Assembly: GCA_934358675.1 (NCBI GenBank)
Contig: CAKRKX010000003.1
Span: 1-64,000, forward strand
Length of the DNA stretch: 64,000 nt
Direction of reading: 5' to 3'
DNA from: an uncultured Agathobacter sp.
GTDB taxonomy: Bacteria > Bacillota > Clostridia > Lachnospirales > Lachnospiraceae
Under the pieces are notes generated by a model. That model did no database searches. It worked only from the letters and a program-made list of their open reading frames with translations, and was not told the origin of the DNA. Numbering within the stretch: the first letter of the stretch is position 1; each line of letters starts with the position of its first letter. The position numbers were made by a program, and so were the translations under genes. This document shows, piece by piece, positions 26,432 through 36,827 of the stretch.

Positions 26432-27815
26432 AATTCCATGTGAAATGATTCGGGATCTGTTGCCGTCTTATATCGATGAACTCACAAACGATGTGACAAA
26501 CAAAGAAATTGAAGAACATATAAAAGAGTGCTGCACCTGCGAAAAGGCATTGCAGGAAATGCGGGCGCCGGAGATCGAACTGCCGGAACCTGAGGCAAAA
26601 GAAATCGACTTCTTAAAGAAAACGAAGCAAAAGCAGAAAAGAAATCTTGTAATCGGAATCGTTGTGCTCTGTGCCTGCGTGATCGCAATCTTCTGCGGAA
26701 CGTATATTTTTAGCGGACAGTATGTTAATACGGAGTATTTATCCTATAATCTTGATGTCTATGAACCGAAGCTTGCGGTGGCGATCAGCACCACATCCGA
26801 TCAGGGCATCCAGAAGATCGAGTTTGACGATGCAGACGGAATTGTGGAGATCAAGGTGCGCTGTGTGCCGAAAAGTTTTGTCTATCCGACAACAAAAACT
26901 GCGCAATATGCGGTCGGTTCGACCGAGCGCATTCGACAGATAAAAATCGGGGACCGGATCGTCTGGTCGGATGGAGAAATGATCTCTCCGCTGACATCCG
27001 GTCTGTACGAATCTTACAATCCGTATATCGGAGATATGTCTGCCGACGGAGATGTCATCCGCGCACTGAATATGACCGCTTACACCGGCAATTTCAAGAA
27101 CGAGCTGCAGACATCCAGGGAGCCGTATGTGTGGAAGATGATCTTTGAGAATCAATTTTCCGCGAGCCGCCGGAGCGTATTTGAGGAACGCTTAAAAATC
27201 TATGCGTATATGTGTCTGGCGGAGATCGGCAACCTGAATGAAGTGATCTACGAGTACAATCTGGATGGTGAGACGGTGCAGCTTTCCGTTACAAGCGATG
27301 AGGCTTCGAAATATGCCGGAGCTGACATAAAGAAAGTCGGCAAAGATATCAATCTTCTCGAAAAACTGGTTGCAAAGACGGGACTCTCCAATGTCGTGCT
27401 GGGCGGTGCTTCCGTGGAGTCGGAGGTAAAGGTAGATGACGCACTCATTGAAAAAGTGGACGACGATGTGTATCAGTTCCCAATCTATTGCCAGACGGAG
27501 GGGATAGCCAGAATCGAATTTGAGGTGGAGTGCGATGGACATACGGCAAAGCAGTCAATGACGGCTCCGGGCAACGGAACATTTGCGAGGGGTGAGAATG
27601 TCGTATTTCAGCTGCTTCCGGAAGATTTTGACGGCGATATCAAGAATGGTTCACGGGCAATCGTCCGGTTAAAGGTGATCGATCAGAATGGGCATATCTC
27701 TGAGTCGATCAACGAGGTCTGCGTCTTACTGTATCTGGGCAACAGTTACAGGATCGGCGTGGATGGAAATGCAAAAGACGGCTACGATATCGGTCAGATC
27801 ATTGTATACCAATAA
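26424..27815 (+). CDS. Membrane-anchored anti-sigma factor with zinc-finger domain
   Basis: Predicted to hold the upstream sigma factor inactive until an envelope signal arrives. The N-terminal 50 residues form a putative anti-sigma zinc finger (IPCEMIRDLLPSYIDELTND, then HIKECCTC giving an H-x3-C-x2-C pattern). One membrane helix lies near residues 73-95. About 365 residues outside the membrane have no recognised fold and are Ser/Val/Ile-rich, perhaps a sensing domain. At 463 aa it is longer than most anti-sigmas. The ATG at 26424 follows AAGGAGG and overlaps the sigma stop. A bidirectional terminator follows. Confidence 0.87.
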   Translation: MSRIPCEMIRDLLPSYIDELTNDVTNKEIEEHIKECCTCEKALQEMRAPEIELPEPEAKEIDFLKKTKQKQKRNLVIGIVVLCACVIAIFCGTYIFSGQYVNTEYLSYNLDVYEPKLAVAISTTSDQGIQKIEFDDADGIVEIKVRCVPKSFVYPTTKTAQYAVGSTERIRQIKIGDRIVWSDGEMISPLTSGLYESYNPYIGDMSADGDVIRALNMTAYTGNFKNELQTSREPYVWKMIFENQFSASRRSVFEERLKIYAYMCLAEIGNLNEVIYEYNLDGETVQLSVTSDEASKYAGADIKKVGKDINLLEKLVAKTGLSNVVLGGASVESEVKVDDALIEKVDDDVYQFPIYCQTEGIARIEFEVECDGHTAKQSMTAPGNGTFARGENVVFQLLPEDFDGDIKNGSRAIVRLKVIDQNGHISESINEVCVLLYLGNSYRIGVDGNAKDGYDIGQIIVYQ

Positions 27816-27831
27816 GAAAAAGTATAAAACG

Positions 27832-27880
27832 AAAATGCAGAGGTGAATATGCATACGTTGCTATCACCTCTGCATTTTTG
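27832..27880. terminator. Bidirectional terminator
   Basis: A 15-bp stem (AAAATGCAGAGGTGA/TCACCTCTGCATTTT) with a T run on both strands lies between the convergent anti-sigma and MerR-type genes. Confidence 0.9.
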
Positions 27881-28555
27881 TTATGTATTCGGAACAACAT
27901 CCGTCTTGTCTTTGGCTGGCTTTACAGGCTTGTCTTTCTTTGCAAAAAGCGAGCGCTTTTTTCTGAGATTACCACGGATCGCGGCATCCAGTTTCTTGTA
28001 GCGATCCTCCTGTGCTTCTTCCTGCTCGCGGAACAGATAGTTCATTTCTTTGAGTACTGTCTCACGGACTTCCTGTCCGATGTTTAAACTCAGCTCCTCG
28101 TTGTTCTGCGCGATCGCACGACCGACGATATCGCTCATTAACTCGCGGAACTGCGCCATGCGCTCCTCGGCAGAGAGCGGATCGGACGGCGGAACCTGTG
28201 AAGACGTAGCGGCCTGCAGATTCGCTGTTGTCTGTCCAACAGGTACAGATGGTGTAGTATTGCTTGCGTCATGCTTTTCAGTCTCGGTTTTCGGCTGCAT
28301 CATCGCATTCATTCCATCCGGCTTGTCCATCGATCCATTATGCAAAATGAATCGGATCGCCTTCAGCTGATACCCCTGTTCCTTCAATTGTTTTATCTTC
28401 TGAAACTCCTGTATGTTTTCTCGTGTATAGTATCGATGACCCATCTCGTTGCGCGGGATCGTCAGATCGAGTTCTTCTTCCCAGTAACGTAACACATGCG
28501 ATTCCACGCCTGCCATCGCGGCGGCATCCGAAATCATGTAACGTACTTTTTCCAC
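27881..28555 (-). CDS. MerR-type DNA-binding protein with long C-terminal tail
   Basis: The first 70 residues are a MerR-like winged helix-turn-helix (YMISDAAAMAGVESHVLRYWEEEL, GHRYYTRENI). A Pro/Ser/Thr-rich linker (about 85-125), a predicted coiled coil with conserved acidic residues (about 128-190) and a very basic tail (RGNLRKKRSLFAKKDKPVKPAKDK) follow. There is no small-molecule domain. This layout recalls RacA-like or nucleoid-associated helix-turn-helix proteins more than a classic metal- or drug-sensing MerR. The start is GTG at 28555 after AGGAGGAC. The gene begins 30 bp from the edge of element PE-2. Confidence 0.82.
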   Translation of the reverse strand: MEKVRYMISDAAAMAGVESHVLRYWEEELDLTIPRNEMGHRYYTRENIQEFQKIKQLKEQGYQLKAIRFILHNGSMDKPDGMNAMMQPKTETEKHDASNTTPSVPVGQTTANLQAATSSQVPPSDPLSAEERMAQFRELMSDIVGRAIAQNNEELSLNIGQEVRETVLKEMNYLFREQEEAQEDRYKKLDAAIRGNLRKKRSLFAKKDKPVKPAKDKTDVVPNT

Positions 28556-28582
28556 GAATCGTCCTCCTTTATACTATTCTTC

Positions 28583-29131
28583 CATGACCTTCGAAAATTA
28601 CATATTTAACTTTCGAATCCGCGCATCATTTCTTCTGCGCCATGTATTTTTCCCTGCTAGTTATCCAGAATCACGAATTTGCCGCAATATCCGTTTCCCT
28701 TTTCCTATGATTTATGTCCGCCAAAGTTTGGACAATTCCGCTGACGGTTGTTCGCCGGGACAAAGACTGCGTCCGAGTGATTTCGTGTCTGCCTTAATGG
28801 ACGTTCGAAGGAAACGTGCCGCCGCTGGGACAGCTGTTTGAAGCACACAGCGCAGAGGCGTTCCGATATACTTGAAGCGAGTTTGTCCGCAGCGGCTCAT
28901 AGCGACTTCCTGAGGACGTCCATTTAGGCAGGCTAGAAATCATGAGCGCATCTTTGTCCGGCGGACACCGTCACGGAATGGTTCAAACGTTGTCGTACAC
29001 AAAAATAAAGGGAAACGAATATCGCTGGCAAATTCTGCGATTCCGTCTAAAACCGCATGAAAAAATACATGGGTAGAAGAAGTATGTCGCGAACTCGTTG
29101 TAGAATTTTTATGTAATTTTCGAAGGCCATG
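28583..29131. repeat. Giant imperfect palindrome PE-2 (full-length copy)
   Basis: A 549-bp non-coding element. Its outer 22-bp arms (28583-28604 and 29110-29131) match with one mismatch, and imperfect pairing continues inward. The reverse complement of the right half (about 28932-29085) is recognisably homologous to the left core (28657-28786), so the element is two head-to-head copies of one unit. A smaller palindrome (arms 28789-28804 and 28916-28931) occupies the centre. No protein gene is supported in it. Confidence 0.8.
28789..28931. repeat. Inner palindromic unit nested in PE-2
   Basis: 16-bp arms CTGCCTTAATGGACGT and ACGTCCATTTAGGCAG (one mismatch) enclose 111 bp that contain further partial dyads (GCCGCCGCTG with CAGCGGC). 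It is absent from the deleted copy PE-1. Confidence 0.65.
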
Positions 29132-29217
29132 CCCTACATGTATTATAAGGGGACGAGTCGCCGGATTCAAACATTTTTCATCGTGTTTTTCTGACATTCC
29201 TCGCACTTCTTTAGCAT

Positions 29218-29247
29218 TTGACAATAATACACGATCTATCATATAAT
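29218..29247 (+). promoter_or_regulatory. Sigma-A promoter of the tsaC operon
   Basis: TTGACA (29218-29223), an 18-bp spacer and TATAAT (29242-29247), about 70 bp upstream of tsaC. Confidence 0.85.
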
Positions 29248-29315
29248 GAGGAGAAATATATTGTAATTTTATGAAGCAGAACAACCCCGCATAAGGGGAT
29301 GAAAAGTGTGAGAGT

Positions 29316-30368
29316 ATGGATACAATAATTGAAAAAGTCGATCCCGGGCATATAGACGCGGACGTGATGGAACAGGCGGGAAAGCTGATCGCAGAGGGCG
29401 AGCTTGTGGCATTTCCGACCGAGACGGTCTATGGACTGGGAGGCGATGCGCTTGATCCCGACGCATCGCGCAAAATTTATGCGGCAAAGGGACGCCCGTC
29501 CGATAATCCGTTGATCGTGCATATCGCAGAATTTGACGATATGAAGCGCGTGGCAAGGGAAGTGCCGGAACAGGCAAAGAAACTGGCGGATGCTTTCTGG
29601 CCGGGACCGCTGACGATGATCGTGTGGAAAAGCGATGCCGTACCGGAGGCGACGACCGGAGGCATGCAGACGGTTGCGGTGCGTATGCCGAATCATCCGG
29701 TAGCGCTGGAACTGATCCGTCGGAGCGGATGCCTGATTGCGGCACCGAGCGCGAATACATCCGGACGGCCGAGTCCAACGGAGGCGCAGCATGTCGCAGA
29801 AGATCTGTCAGGTAAGATCGCGATGATACTGGATGGGGGTCCGGTAGGAATCGGAATCGAATCGACGATCATCGATTTGACGGAAGAGAAACCGATGATC
29901 CTTCGACCGGGATATATTACCCCGGAGATGTTGTCGGAAACCCTTGGAGAAGAAGTTGTAATCGATCCGGGCATTATCGCTGCGGACGATACAAGAAAGC
30001 CAAAGGCGCCGGGAATGAAGTACAAGCATTACGCGCCAAAGGCGGAAATGATCATTGTGGACGGAGCACAGGATGCCGTCATCGACAAGATCAATGAGCT
30101 GACCGCAGCAAAACGCGCGGAAGGCAAAAAAGTTGCGGTCATTGCAACGGATGAGACAAAGGAACGCTACGATGCACAGGTGATCCTGAGCATGGGTAAG
30201 CGTTCGGACGAGGACGCCATCGCGCAGCATCTGTACAAGATCCTGCGGGAATGTGACGAACTGGATGTGGGGGAAATCTATTCGGAATGCTTTCAGACGC
30301 CGCGTATCGGACAGGCAATCATGAACCGTCTGCTGAAAGCGGCCGGTCATACGGTGATCCACGTATAA
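29316..30368 (+). CDS. ywlC: L-threonylcarbamoyladenylate synthase (Sua5/YwlC type)
   Basis: Makes threonylcarbamoyl-AMP from threonine, bicarbonate and ATP, the first step of the t6A37 modification of ANN-decoding tRNAs in the cytoplasm. The N-terminal YrdC domain shows the family motif AFPTETVYGLGGDA (about 33-46), KGRPSDNPL, WPGPLT and SANTSGRPSPT. The C-terminal Sua5 domain (about 215-350) makes it the long form (350 aa, the usual length). The order tsaC-LMW phosphatase-upp-atp is shared with ywlC-ywlE-upp-atp of Bacillus subtilis. An unusual GGGGATGAAAAG precedes the ATG. Confidence 0.95.
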   Translation: MDTIIEKVDPGHIDADVMEQAGKLIAEGELVAFPTETVYGLGGDALDPDASRKIYAAKGRPSDNPLIVHIAEFDDMKRVAREVPEQAKKLADAFWPGPLTMIVWKSDAVPEATTGGMQTVAVRMPNHPVALELIRRSGCLIAAPSANTSGRPSPTEAQHVAEDLSGKIAMILDGGPVGIGIESTIIDLTEEKPMILRPGYITPEMLSETLGEEVVIDPGIIAADDTRKPKAPGMKYKHYAPKAEMIIVDGAQDAVIDKINELTAAKRAEGKKVAVIATDETKERYDAQVILSMGKRSDEDAIAQHLYKILRECDELDVGEIYSECFQTPRIGQAIMNRLLKAAGHTVIHV

Positions 30369-30459
30369 AAAGGAATGCTTTTTGCAAGCATCAAATAAGA
30401 AGCTGTTTCGGGGGAAAAATGAACAGATTCTTATATAGAAGGTAGAGAGAGGGCAGATT

Positions 30460-30921
30460 ATGGAATATAACAAAATAATTTTCGTGGCCCAGACAGGCAC
30501 CTGCCGCGAGGCAATGGCTGCGGGAATCTTTGGGGACTTTGCGTTAAAGCATCCGCTAGAGATTTTATCCCGGGGGTTGGTCGTACAGTTTCCGGAGCCG
30601 ATGAACCAGAAGGCAGAGGCGGTGCTAATCAGCAACGGAATCAATATGGAGGGCTTTGTATCACAGCAGCTCACAGAAGAAGATCTGACGGAGGATGCGA
30701 TGGTTGTAACCATGGAGGCTGTGCAGAGAGAACGCATTTTGGAACAATATGAGAATGCAATCCCTGAGAACATTCATGTACTGACCGAGTATGTGGGCGA
30801 TGAACTGGAAATACTTGATCCGTACGGAGGTGCGCTGCCGGCATACGGATTATGTTATGAAACATTACGCAAATCAATTAAGAAACTTGTTAAAAAATTA
30901 AACGAGGACGAAGGAGAATAA
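30460..30921 (+). CDS. LMW protein phosphatase-like protein lacking the catalytic Cys (YwlE position)
   Basis: A 153-residue member of the low-molecular-weight phosphatase fold, probably orthologous to the protein-arginine phosphatase YwlE by position and sequence. Family enzymes begin IIFVCTGNTCRSPMAE, with the first Cys as nucleophile in C-x5-R. Here the loop reads [16 protein letters not shown], so the nucleophile is Ala (codon 30487-30489), the loop is reshaped, and the Arg is kept. The general-acid motif DPYGG is also kept, as is [17 protein letters not shown] around it. It is likely a pseudo-enzyme that binds a phosphoprotein or partner; activity by another route cannot be excluded. It lies 2 bp before upp. 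Confidence 0.85.
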   Translation: MEYNKIIFVAQTGTCREAMAAGIFGDFALKHPLEILSRGLVVQFPEPMNQKAEAVLISNGINMEGFVSQQLTEEDLTEDAMVVTMEAVQRERILEQYENAIPENIHVLTEYVGDELEILDPYGGALPAYGLCYETLRKSIKKLVKKLNEDEGE

Positions 30922-30923
30922 TT

Positions 30924-31553
30924 ATGGCAAAAGTAGTAGTTATGGATCACCCGCTGATTCAGCACAAGATTGGTATTATGAGAAGAACCGACACAGGTTC
31001 TAAGGAGTTCCGTACACTGGTAAGTGAGGTAGCGATGCTTGAGTGCTACGAGGCGACAAGAGATCTTGAACTTACCGACGTTGAGATCGAGACTCCGATC
31101 TGCAAGACAACCGTAAAAGAGTTAAAAGGAAAGAAACTTGCTGTGGTTCCGATTCTGCGTGCAGGACTTGGAATGGTAGAGGGAATGCTTGAGATGATCC
31201 CTGCAGCCAAGGTCGGACACATCGGATTATACCGCGATCCTGAGACCGCTGAACCGATTGAGTATTACTGCAAGCTTCCGGCTGACTGCGCAAACCGCGA
31301 GGTATTCGTAGTTGATCCTATGCTGGCAACCGGCGGATCTGCAGTGGCAGCACTGCAGATGCTCAAGGAAAAAGGCGTTAAGAATATCCGTTTTATGTGC
31401 ATTATCGCAGCTCCGGAAGGCGTTAAGCGTCTGCAGGAAGCGCATCCGGATGTTGATCTCTTTATCGGTGCACTCGATGAGAGACTGAACGAGAAGAAGT
31501 ACATCGTTCCGGGACTCGGAGATGCAGGAGATCGTATTTTCGGTACAAAATAA
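30924..31553 (+). CDS. upp: Uracil phosphoribosyltransferase
   Basis: A salvage enzyme converting uracil and PRPP to UMP in the cytoplasm. 209 aa is standard. It starts [21 protein letters not shown] and has [14 protein letters not shown]. The PRPP-binding loop is [16 protein letters not shown] (about 130-145), and the C-terminal uracil-binding region is [21 protein letters not shown] lies within the end of the preceding gene. It is part of the tsaC-upp-deaminase operon upstream of the atp genes, as in Bacillus. Confidence 0.98.
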   Translation: MAKVVVMDHPLIQHKIGIMRRTDTGSKEFRTLVSEVAMLECYEATRDLELTDVEIETPICKTTVKELKGKKLAVVPILRAGLGMVEGMLEMIPAAKVGHIGLYRDPETAEPIEYYCKLPADCANREVFVVDPMLATGGSAVAALQMLKEKGVKNIRFMCIIAAPEGVKRLQEAHPDVDLFIGALDERLNEKKYIVPGLGDAGDRIFGTK

Positions 31554-31587
31554 TGCTTCAGGTTTTCGGCAAAAGAGGTGACAGACG

Positions 31588-32067
31588 ATGAGCACGAAGA
31601 GACAGGATTATATCAGTTGGGACGAATATTTCATGGGTATTGCAATGCTTTCCGCAATGCGCTCGAAGGATCCGAATACCCAGGTGGGAGCCTGTATCGT
31701 AAGCTCCGAGCACAAGATCCTTTCGATGGGTTACAACGGATTCCCGACCGGATGCTCGGATGACGAATTTCCGTGGGTGCGTGAGGGGGAGGATAACAAA
31801 TACTTCTACACGACACACAGTGAGTTGAACGCCATCTTGAATTACCGTGGCGGAAGTCTTGAGGGCGCAAGCATTTATGTAACGCTTTTTCCGTGTAACG
31901 AATGTGCTAAAGCGATCATTCAGTCAGGCATCCGTGAGGTTGTCTACGACAGCGACAAGTATGCGGACACACCGTCCGTGATGGCGTCGAAGAAAATGAT
32001 GCGGGCAGCAGGACTGACCGTGCGCCGCTATGAGCACACGAATCGTGATGTGCAGCTTGAACTTTAA
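31588..32067 (+). CDS. Deoxycytidylate (dCMP) deaminase family protein
   Basis: A zinc enzyme converting dCMP to dUMP for thymidylate synthesis. 159 aa, with the ligands and proton shuttle in THSELNA (H77, E79) and FPCNECAKAI (C103, C106). SWDEYFMGIAMLSAMRSKDPNTQVGA is the family start and GYNGFPTG the substrate loop. It corresponds to ComEB of Bacillus. An AAGAGGTGA ribosome site precedes the ATG. It lies 34 bp behind upp, so pyrimidine salvage and deamination genes are grouped, and a terminator follows. Confidence 0.94.
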   Translation: MSTKRQDYISWDEYFMGIAMLSAMRSKDPNTQVGACIVSSEHKILSMGYNGFPTGCSDDEFPWVREGEDNKYFYTTHSELNAILNYRGGSLEGASIYVTLFPCNECAKAIIQSGIREVVYDSDKYADTPSVMASKKMMRAAGLTVRRYEHTNRDVQLEL

Positions 32068-32093
32068 AGAATTGAATACATGATGTATAAAAT

Positions 32094-32143
32094 AATACCA
32101 CACGATGGATAATGAAATAGAGTCTGTCGTGTGGTATTTTTTC
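32094..32143 (+). terminator. Intrinsic terminator before the atp operon
   Basis: A 12-bp stem AATACCACACGA/TCGTGTGGTATT with a long loop and TTTTTT. Confidence 0.88.
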
Positions 32144-32183
32144 CCATAAGTGACAAAATTGTTAATGAATTAACGTAATTTTA

Positions 32184-32211
32184 TGGACAAACCGACCAAA
32201 AATGATATAAT
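32184..32211 (+). promoter_or_regulatory. Promoter of the atp operon
   Basis: TGGACA (32184-32189) and TATAAT (32206-32211) with 16-bp spacing, between the terminator of the preceding operon and atpZ. Confidence 0.75.
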
Positions 32212-32260
32212 GAGCGTAGGGTTTTCGAGAGGTGTGCACTGCGGGATGCAGAAGGGAAAA

Positions 32261-32512
32261 ATGAAAAAAGATAACAGACAGGTCATGAACGCGCTGGTGT
32301 TGGTATTTCAATTCGGAATCAATATGATCGTTCCCATCTTTTTATGCTGTATGGTGGGCATCTGGATCGGGGACAAGACCGGGATTTCGTGGATGATGAT
32401 ACCGTTCTTCTTTATTGGTGCGTTGGCCGGGTTTAACAATATTTACAAGATGGCAAGAAAGCTGATCGACAAAGACAGCAGGGATGATAAACATGTTAAG
32501 AAGGATCAATGA
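32261..32512 (+). CDS. atpZ: AtpZ/AtpI-family protein
   Basis: A small membrane protein (83 aa, two hydrophobic helices near residues 9-33 and 41-62) of the AtpZ group that commonly heads atp operons and has been linked to rotor-ring assembly or Mg2+ supply. The motif FQFGINMIVPIFLCCMVGIWIGDKTG fits that group, and a charged Lys/Asp tail ends it. AGAAGGGA precedes the ATG at 32261; an ATG at 32246 is possible. It overlaps the next gene by 20 bp. It is the first gene of the ATP synthase operon. Confidence 0.82.
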   Translation: MKKDNRQVMNALVLVFQFGINMIVPIFLCCMVGIWIGDKTGISWMMIPFFFIGALAGFNNIYKMARKLIDKDSRDDKHVKKDQ

Positions 32513-32936
32513 GGCTTTGCCGGGACTTGTGGTGACGATCCTGTTATACGGACTCGTCATTGAACTGGCAGGCGTGTGGTTTGTCGAGGACAAGATCGGA
32601 TATTCGATCGGTCTGTGGTATGGGGTAGCGATTGCCGTGGGGCTCGCCATCAATCTTGCGATGGTGATCTTCGATGCCGTGGCAATGGGCGACAGTGAAC
32701 ATGCCAATCGCAGAATTATTGCAAAATCCATACTGCGTTATGTGGTTGTGGTAATTCTGTTTTTTATATTGGGCTATTTTAATTTCGGAAATCTGTTTAT
32801 GGCTTTTGTCGGAGTCCTGGGACTTAAGGTGAGTGCTTACCTTCAGGGACTGATCGGGAAAGTACGGCATAAGCAGAGCGGAAGAAGTGATGCATCTTCT
32901 GCCGAAATCTTAAGTGACTATGAGGGCACTGAGTAG
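32493..32936 (+). CDS. atpI: ATP synthase subunit I-like protein
   Basis: A membrane protein of 147 residues with four hydrophobic segments (about 10-30, 37-58, 77-96 and 98-118) and a polar C-terminus. Position directly before atpB and topology match AtpI, which helps assemble the c-ring. Sequence conservation in this family is weak, so the call leans on context. ATG 32493 has AGGGATG upstream; ATG 32484 is also possible. It overlaps atpZ, implying coupled translation. Confidence 0.75.
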   Translation: MLRRINEALPGLVVTILLYGLVIELAGVWFVEDKIGYSIGLWYGVAIAVGLAINLAMVIFDAVAMGDSEHANRRIIAKSILRYVVVVILFFILGYFNFGNLFMAFVGVLGLKVSAYLQGLIGKVRHKQSGRSDASSAEILSDYEGTE

Positions 32937-32970
32937 TTACAAATAGTAAAATTAATAAGGAGGTGACTAT

Positions 32971-33693
32971 GTGAATCAAGGAATTTTATTGTCAGCCGAC
33001 ATTGATTTTATGATCCATGGAATCTTTCAGGTGGAAGTGTTCGGACAGAAAGTCTGGATCACGACCAGCCACGCATGCATTCTGATCGTTATGGCGCTCA
33101 TGCTGATCTTTGCGATCATTGCGAACCGTAAGATGAAGCATGCAACGGACAAACCGGACGGATTTCAGAATGTCATAGAGCTGATCGTGGAAATGCTGGA
33201 CGGCATGGTGGAAAGCACCATGGGCAAGTGGGCACCGAAGTTCGTGAACTATATCAGTACGATTTTTGTATTTATTTTTATGAGTAATATTTCCGGACTT
33301 GTAGGACTTCGCCCGCCAACAGCCGACTACGGTACGACGTTTGCGTTAGCGCTGATCACATTCTTTATGATTCGGGTCTGCAAAGTTAAGCATCAAAGCG
33401 CAAAACAAATTTGGGAAGGTGTATGTTCGCCTTTACCACCGTGGCTTCCGATCTGGGCGCCAATCAACGTTATCAGCGAGATCGCAATTCCGATTTCCCT
33501 GTCGCTTCGTTTGTTTGCAAACGTGCTCTCAGGAACGGTAATTATGGCGCTGGTATATGGTCTTCTCGGATGGATCGCTGTCGTATGGCCGGCAGCGCTG
33601 CATGTGTACTTTGACTTGTTCTCCGGAGCAATTCAGACATATGTATTCTGTATGTTGACTATGACTTATGTATCACAGGCATGTGATGGATGA
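32971..33693 (+). CDS. atpB: ATP synthase F0 subunit a
   Basis: The stator subunit that forms the two ion half-channels against the c-ring. 240 aa with five or six membrane helices; the conserved region ISEIAIPISLSLRLFANVLSGTVI holds the essential Arg that contacts the c-subunit carboxylate, and the C-terminus has GAIQTYVFCMLTMTYVS. The start is GTG at 32971 after AAGGAGGTG; the ATG two bases earlier runs straight into a stop. A 230-bp structured repeat separates it from atpE, which is unusual for this operon. Confidence 0.95.
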   Translation: MNQGILLSADIDFMIHGIFQVEVFGQKVWITTSHACILIVMALMLIFAIIANRKMKHATDKPDGFQNVIELIVEMLDGMVESTMGKWAPKFVNYISTIFVFIFMSNISGLVGLRPPTADYGTTFALALITFFMIRVCKVKHQSAKQIWEGVCSPLPPWLPIWAPINVISEIAIPISLSLRLFANVLSGTVIMALVYGLLGWIAVVWPAALHVYFDLFSGAIQTYVFCMLTMTYVSQACDG

Positions 33694-33860
33694 CATGCAT
33701 CTTCGATGCATGTCCTACGCAAATTGCATCCGCGAAGCGGATTCAACATGCAATTTGCTCCTTAAAAGGTGCATCTCCGATGCATATCCAAGGCGATACA
33801 TCAAAGATGTACCGCATCGTACATCGCATTCGCGAAGCGAATTTTTCATGCGATGTGCTC
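33693..33860 (+). repeat. Tandem structured hairpin element between atpB and atpE
   Basis: Five hairpins in about 170 bp: 33693-33713, 33719-33758, 33770-33784, 33797-33811 and 33821-33856. The second and fifth share one architecture (outer stem ending GCAT/ATGC, inner stem ..CGC-GAA-GCG.., asymmetric 5-base bulge, then TGCTCCTTA) but differ in stem sequence by compensating changes. Overlapping open frames here are artefacts of the repeats. The atpE ribosome site follows at about 33911. Confidence 0.75.
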
Positions 33861-33889
33861 CTTACAGTACAGAATGGTTGTGCTGTTAA

Positions 33890-34180
<291 letters not shown>

Positions 34181-34220
34181 TGAGGTCAGGAGAATCCCAA
34201 GGAAAGGAGAGTAAAAGAGA

Positions 34221-34735
34221 TTGTTAGCTGAACAGACATTTTTATTCAATCTTGACGCACAGTTGCTCTTCGATACAGCTTTACTGGCAATCGCCGTATT
34301 TTTCCTTGTGCTTGCCATGTCATATCTGCTTTTTAACCCGGCACGAAAGATGCTGAAGGACAGACAGGAGCGGATCGCAAACGACATTGACAGTGCGAAG
34401 GAAGACAAAGAGAGTGCCGCAGCTTTAAAGGCTGAATATGAGGCAAAGCTCAAAGAAGTTGACAAGGAGGCAGAGGGAATTCTTGCCGAAGCAAGACAGA
34501 AGGCAATGAAGAACCAGGCCAAGATGATTGACGAAGCAAAAGAAGAGGCCTCGCGCATCGTAAAGAGAGCGCAGGAGGAAGCTGAGCTTGAGAAAAAGCA
34601 TGCTATGGATGATATGAAGCAGGAGATGATCACGGTTGCCGCTATGATGGCACAGAAGGTAGTTGCCGCTTCCATCGATACGAACATCCAGAGCACACTG
34701 GTAGATGAGACATTGAAAGAGATGGGTGAATCGAC

Positions 34736-34748
<13 letters not shown>
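34221..34748 (+). CDS. atpF: ATP synthase F0 subunit b
   Basis: The peripheral stalk. A single membrane helix (about 18-36, LLAIAVFFLVLAMSYLLFNPARKML) is followed by a long, charged coiled coil (about 40-160) rich in Glu, Lys and Ala. 175 aa is normal. The start is TTG at 34221; AAGGAGAG lies about 13 bp upstream, a little far. The end overlaps atpH by 13 bp. Confidence 0.93.
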
Positions 34749-36804
<2,056 letters not shown>

Positions 36805-36827
36805 TGGCAGAAAGTAGGTGATAAGAC

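Noticed and set aside
25617..28841. Two open frames (25617-25805 and 28584-28841) that share about 40 residues of peptide sequence
   Set aside because: Both are readings of the PE repeat core. Most of the few base changes between the copies alter the amino acid, which is not expected for a selected protein, and neither has a ribosome site.
29808..30773. A 321-codon minus-strand open frame across tsaC and the phosphatase-like gene
   Set aside because: Antisense to conserved genes on the plus strand, without a start signal or domain.
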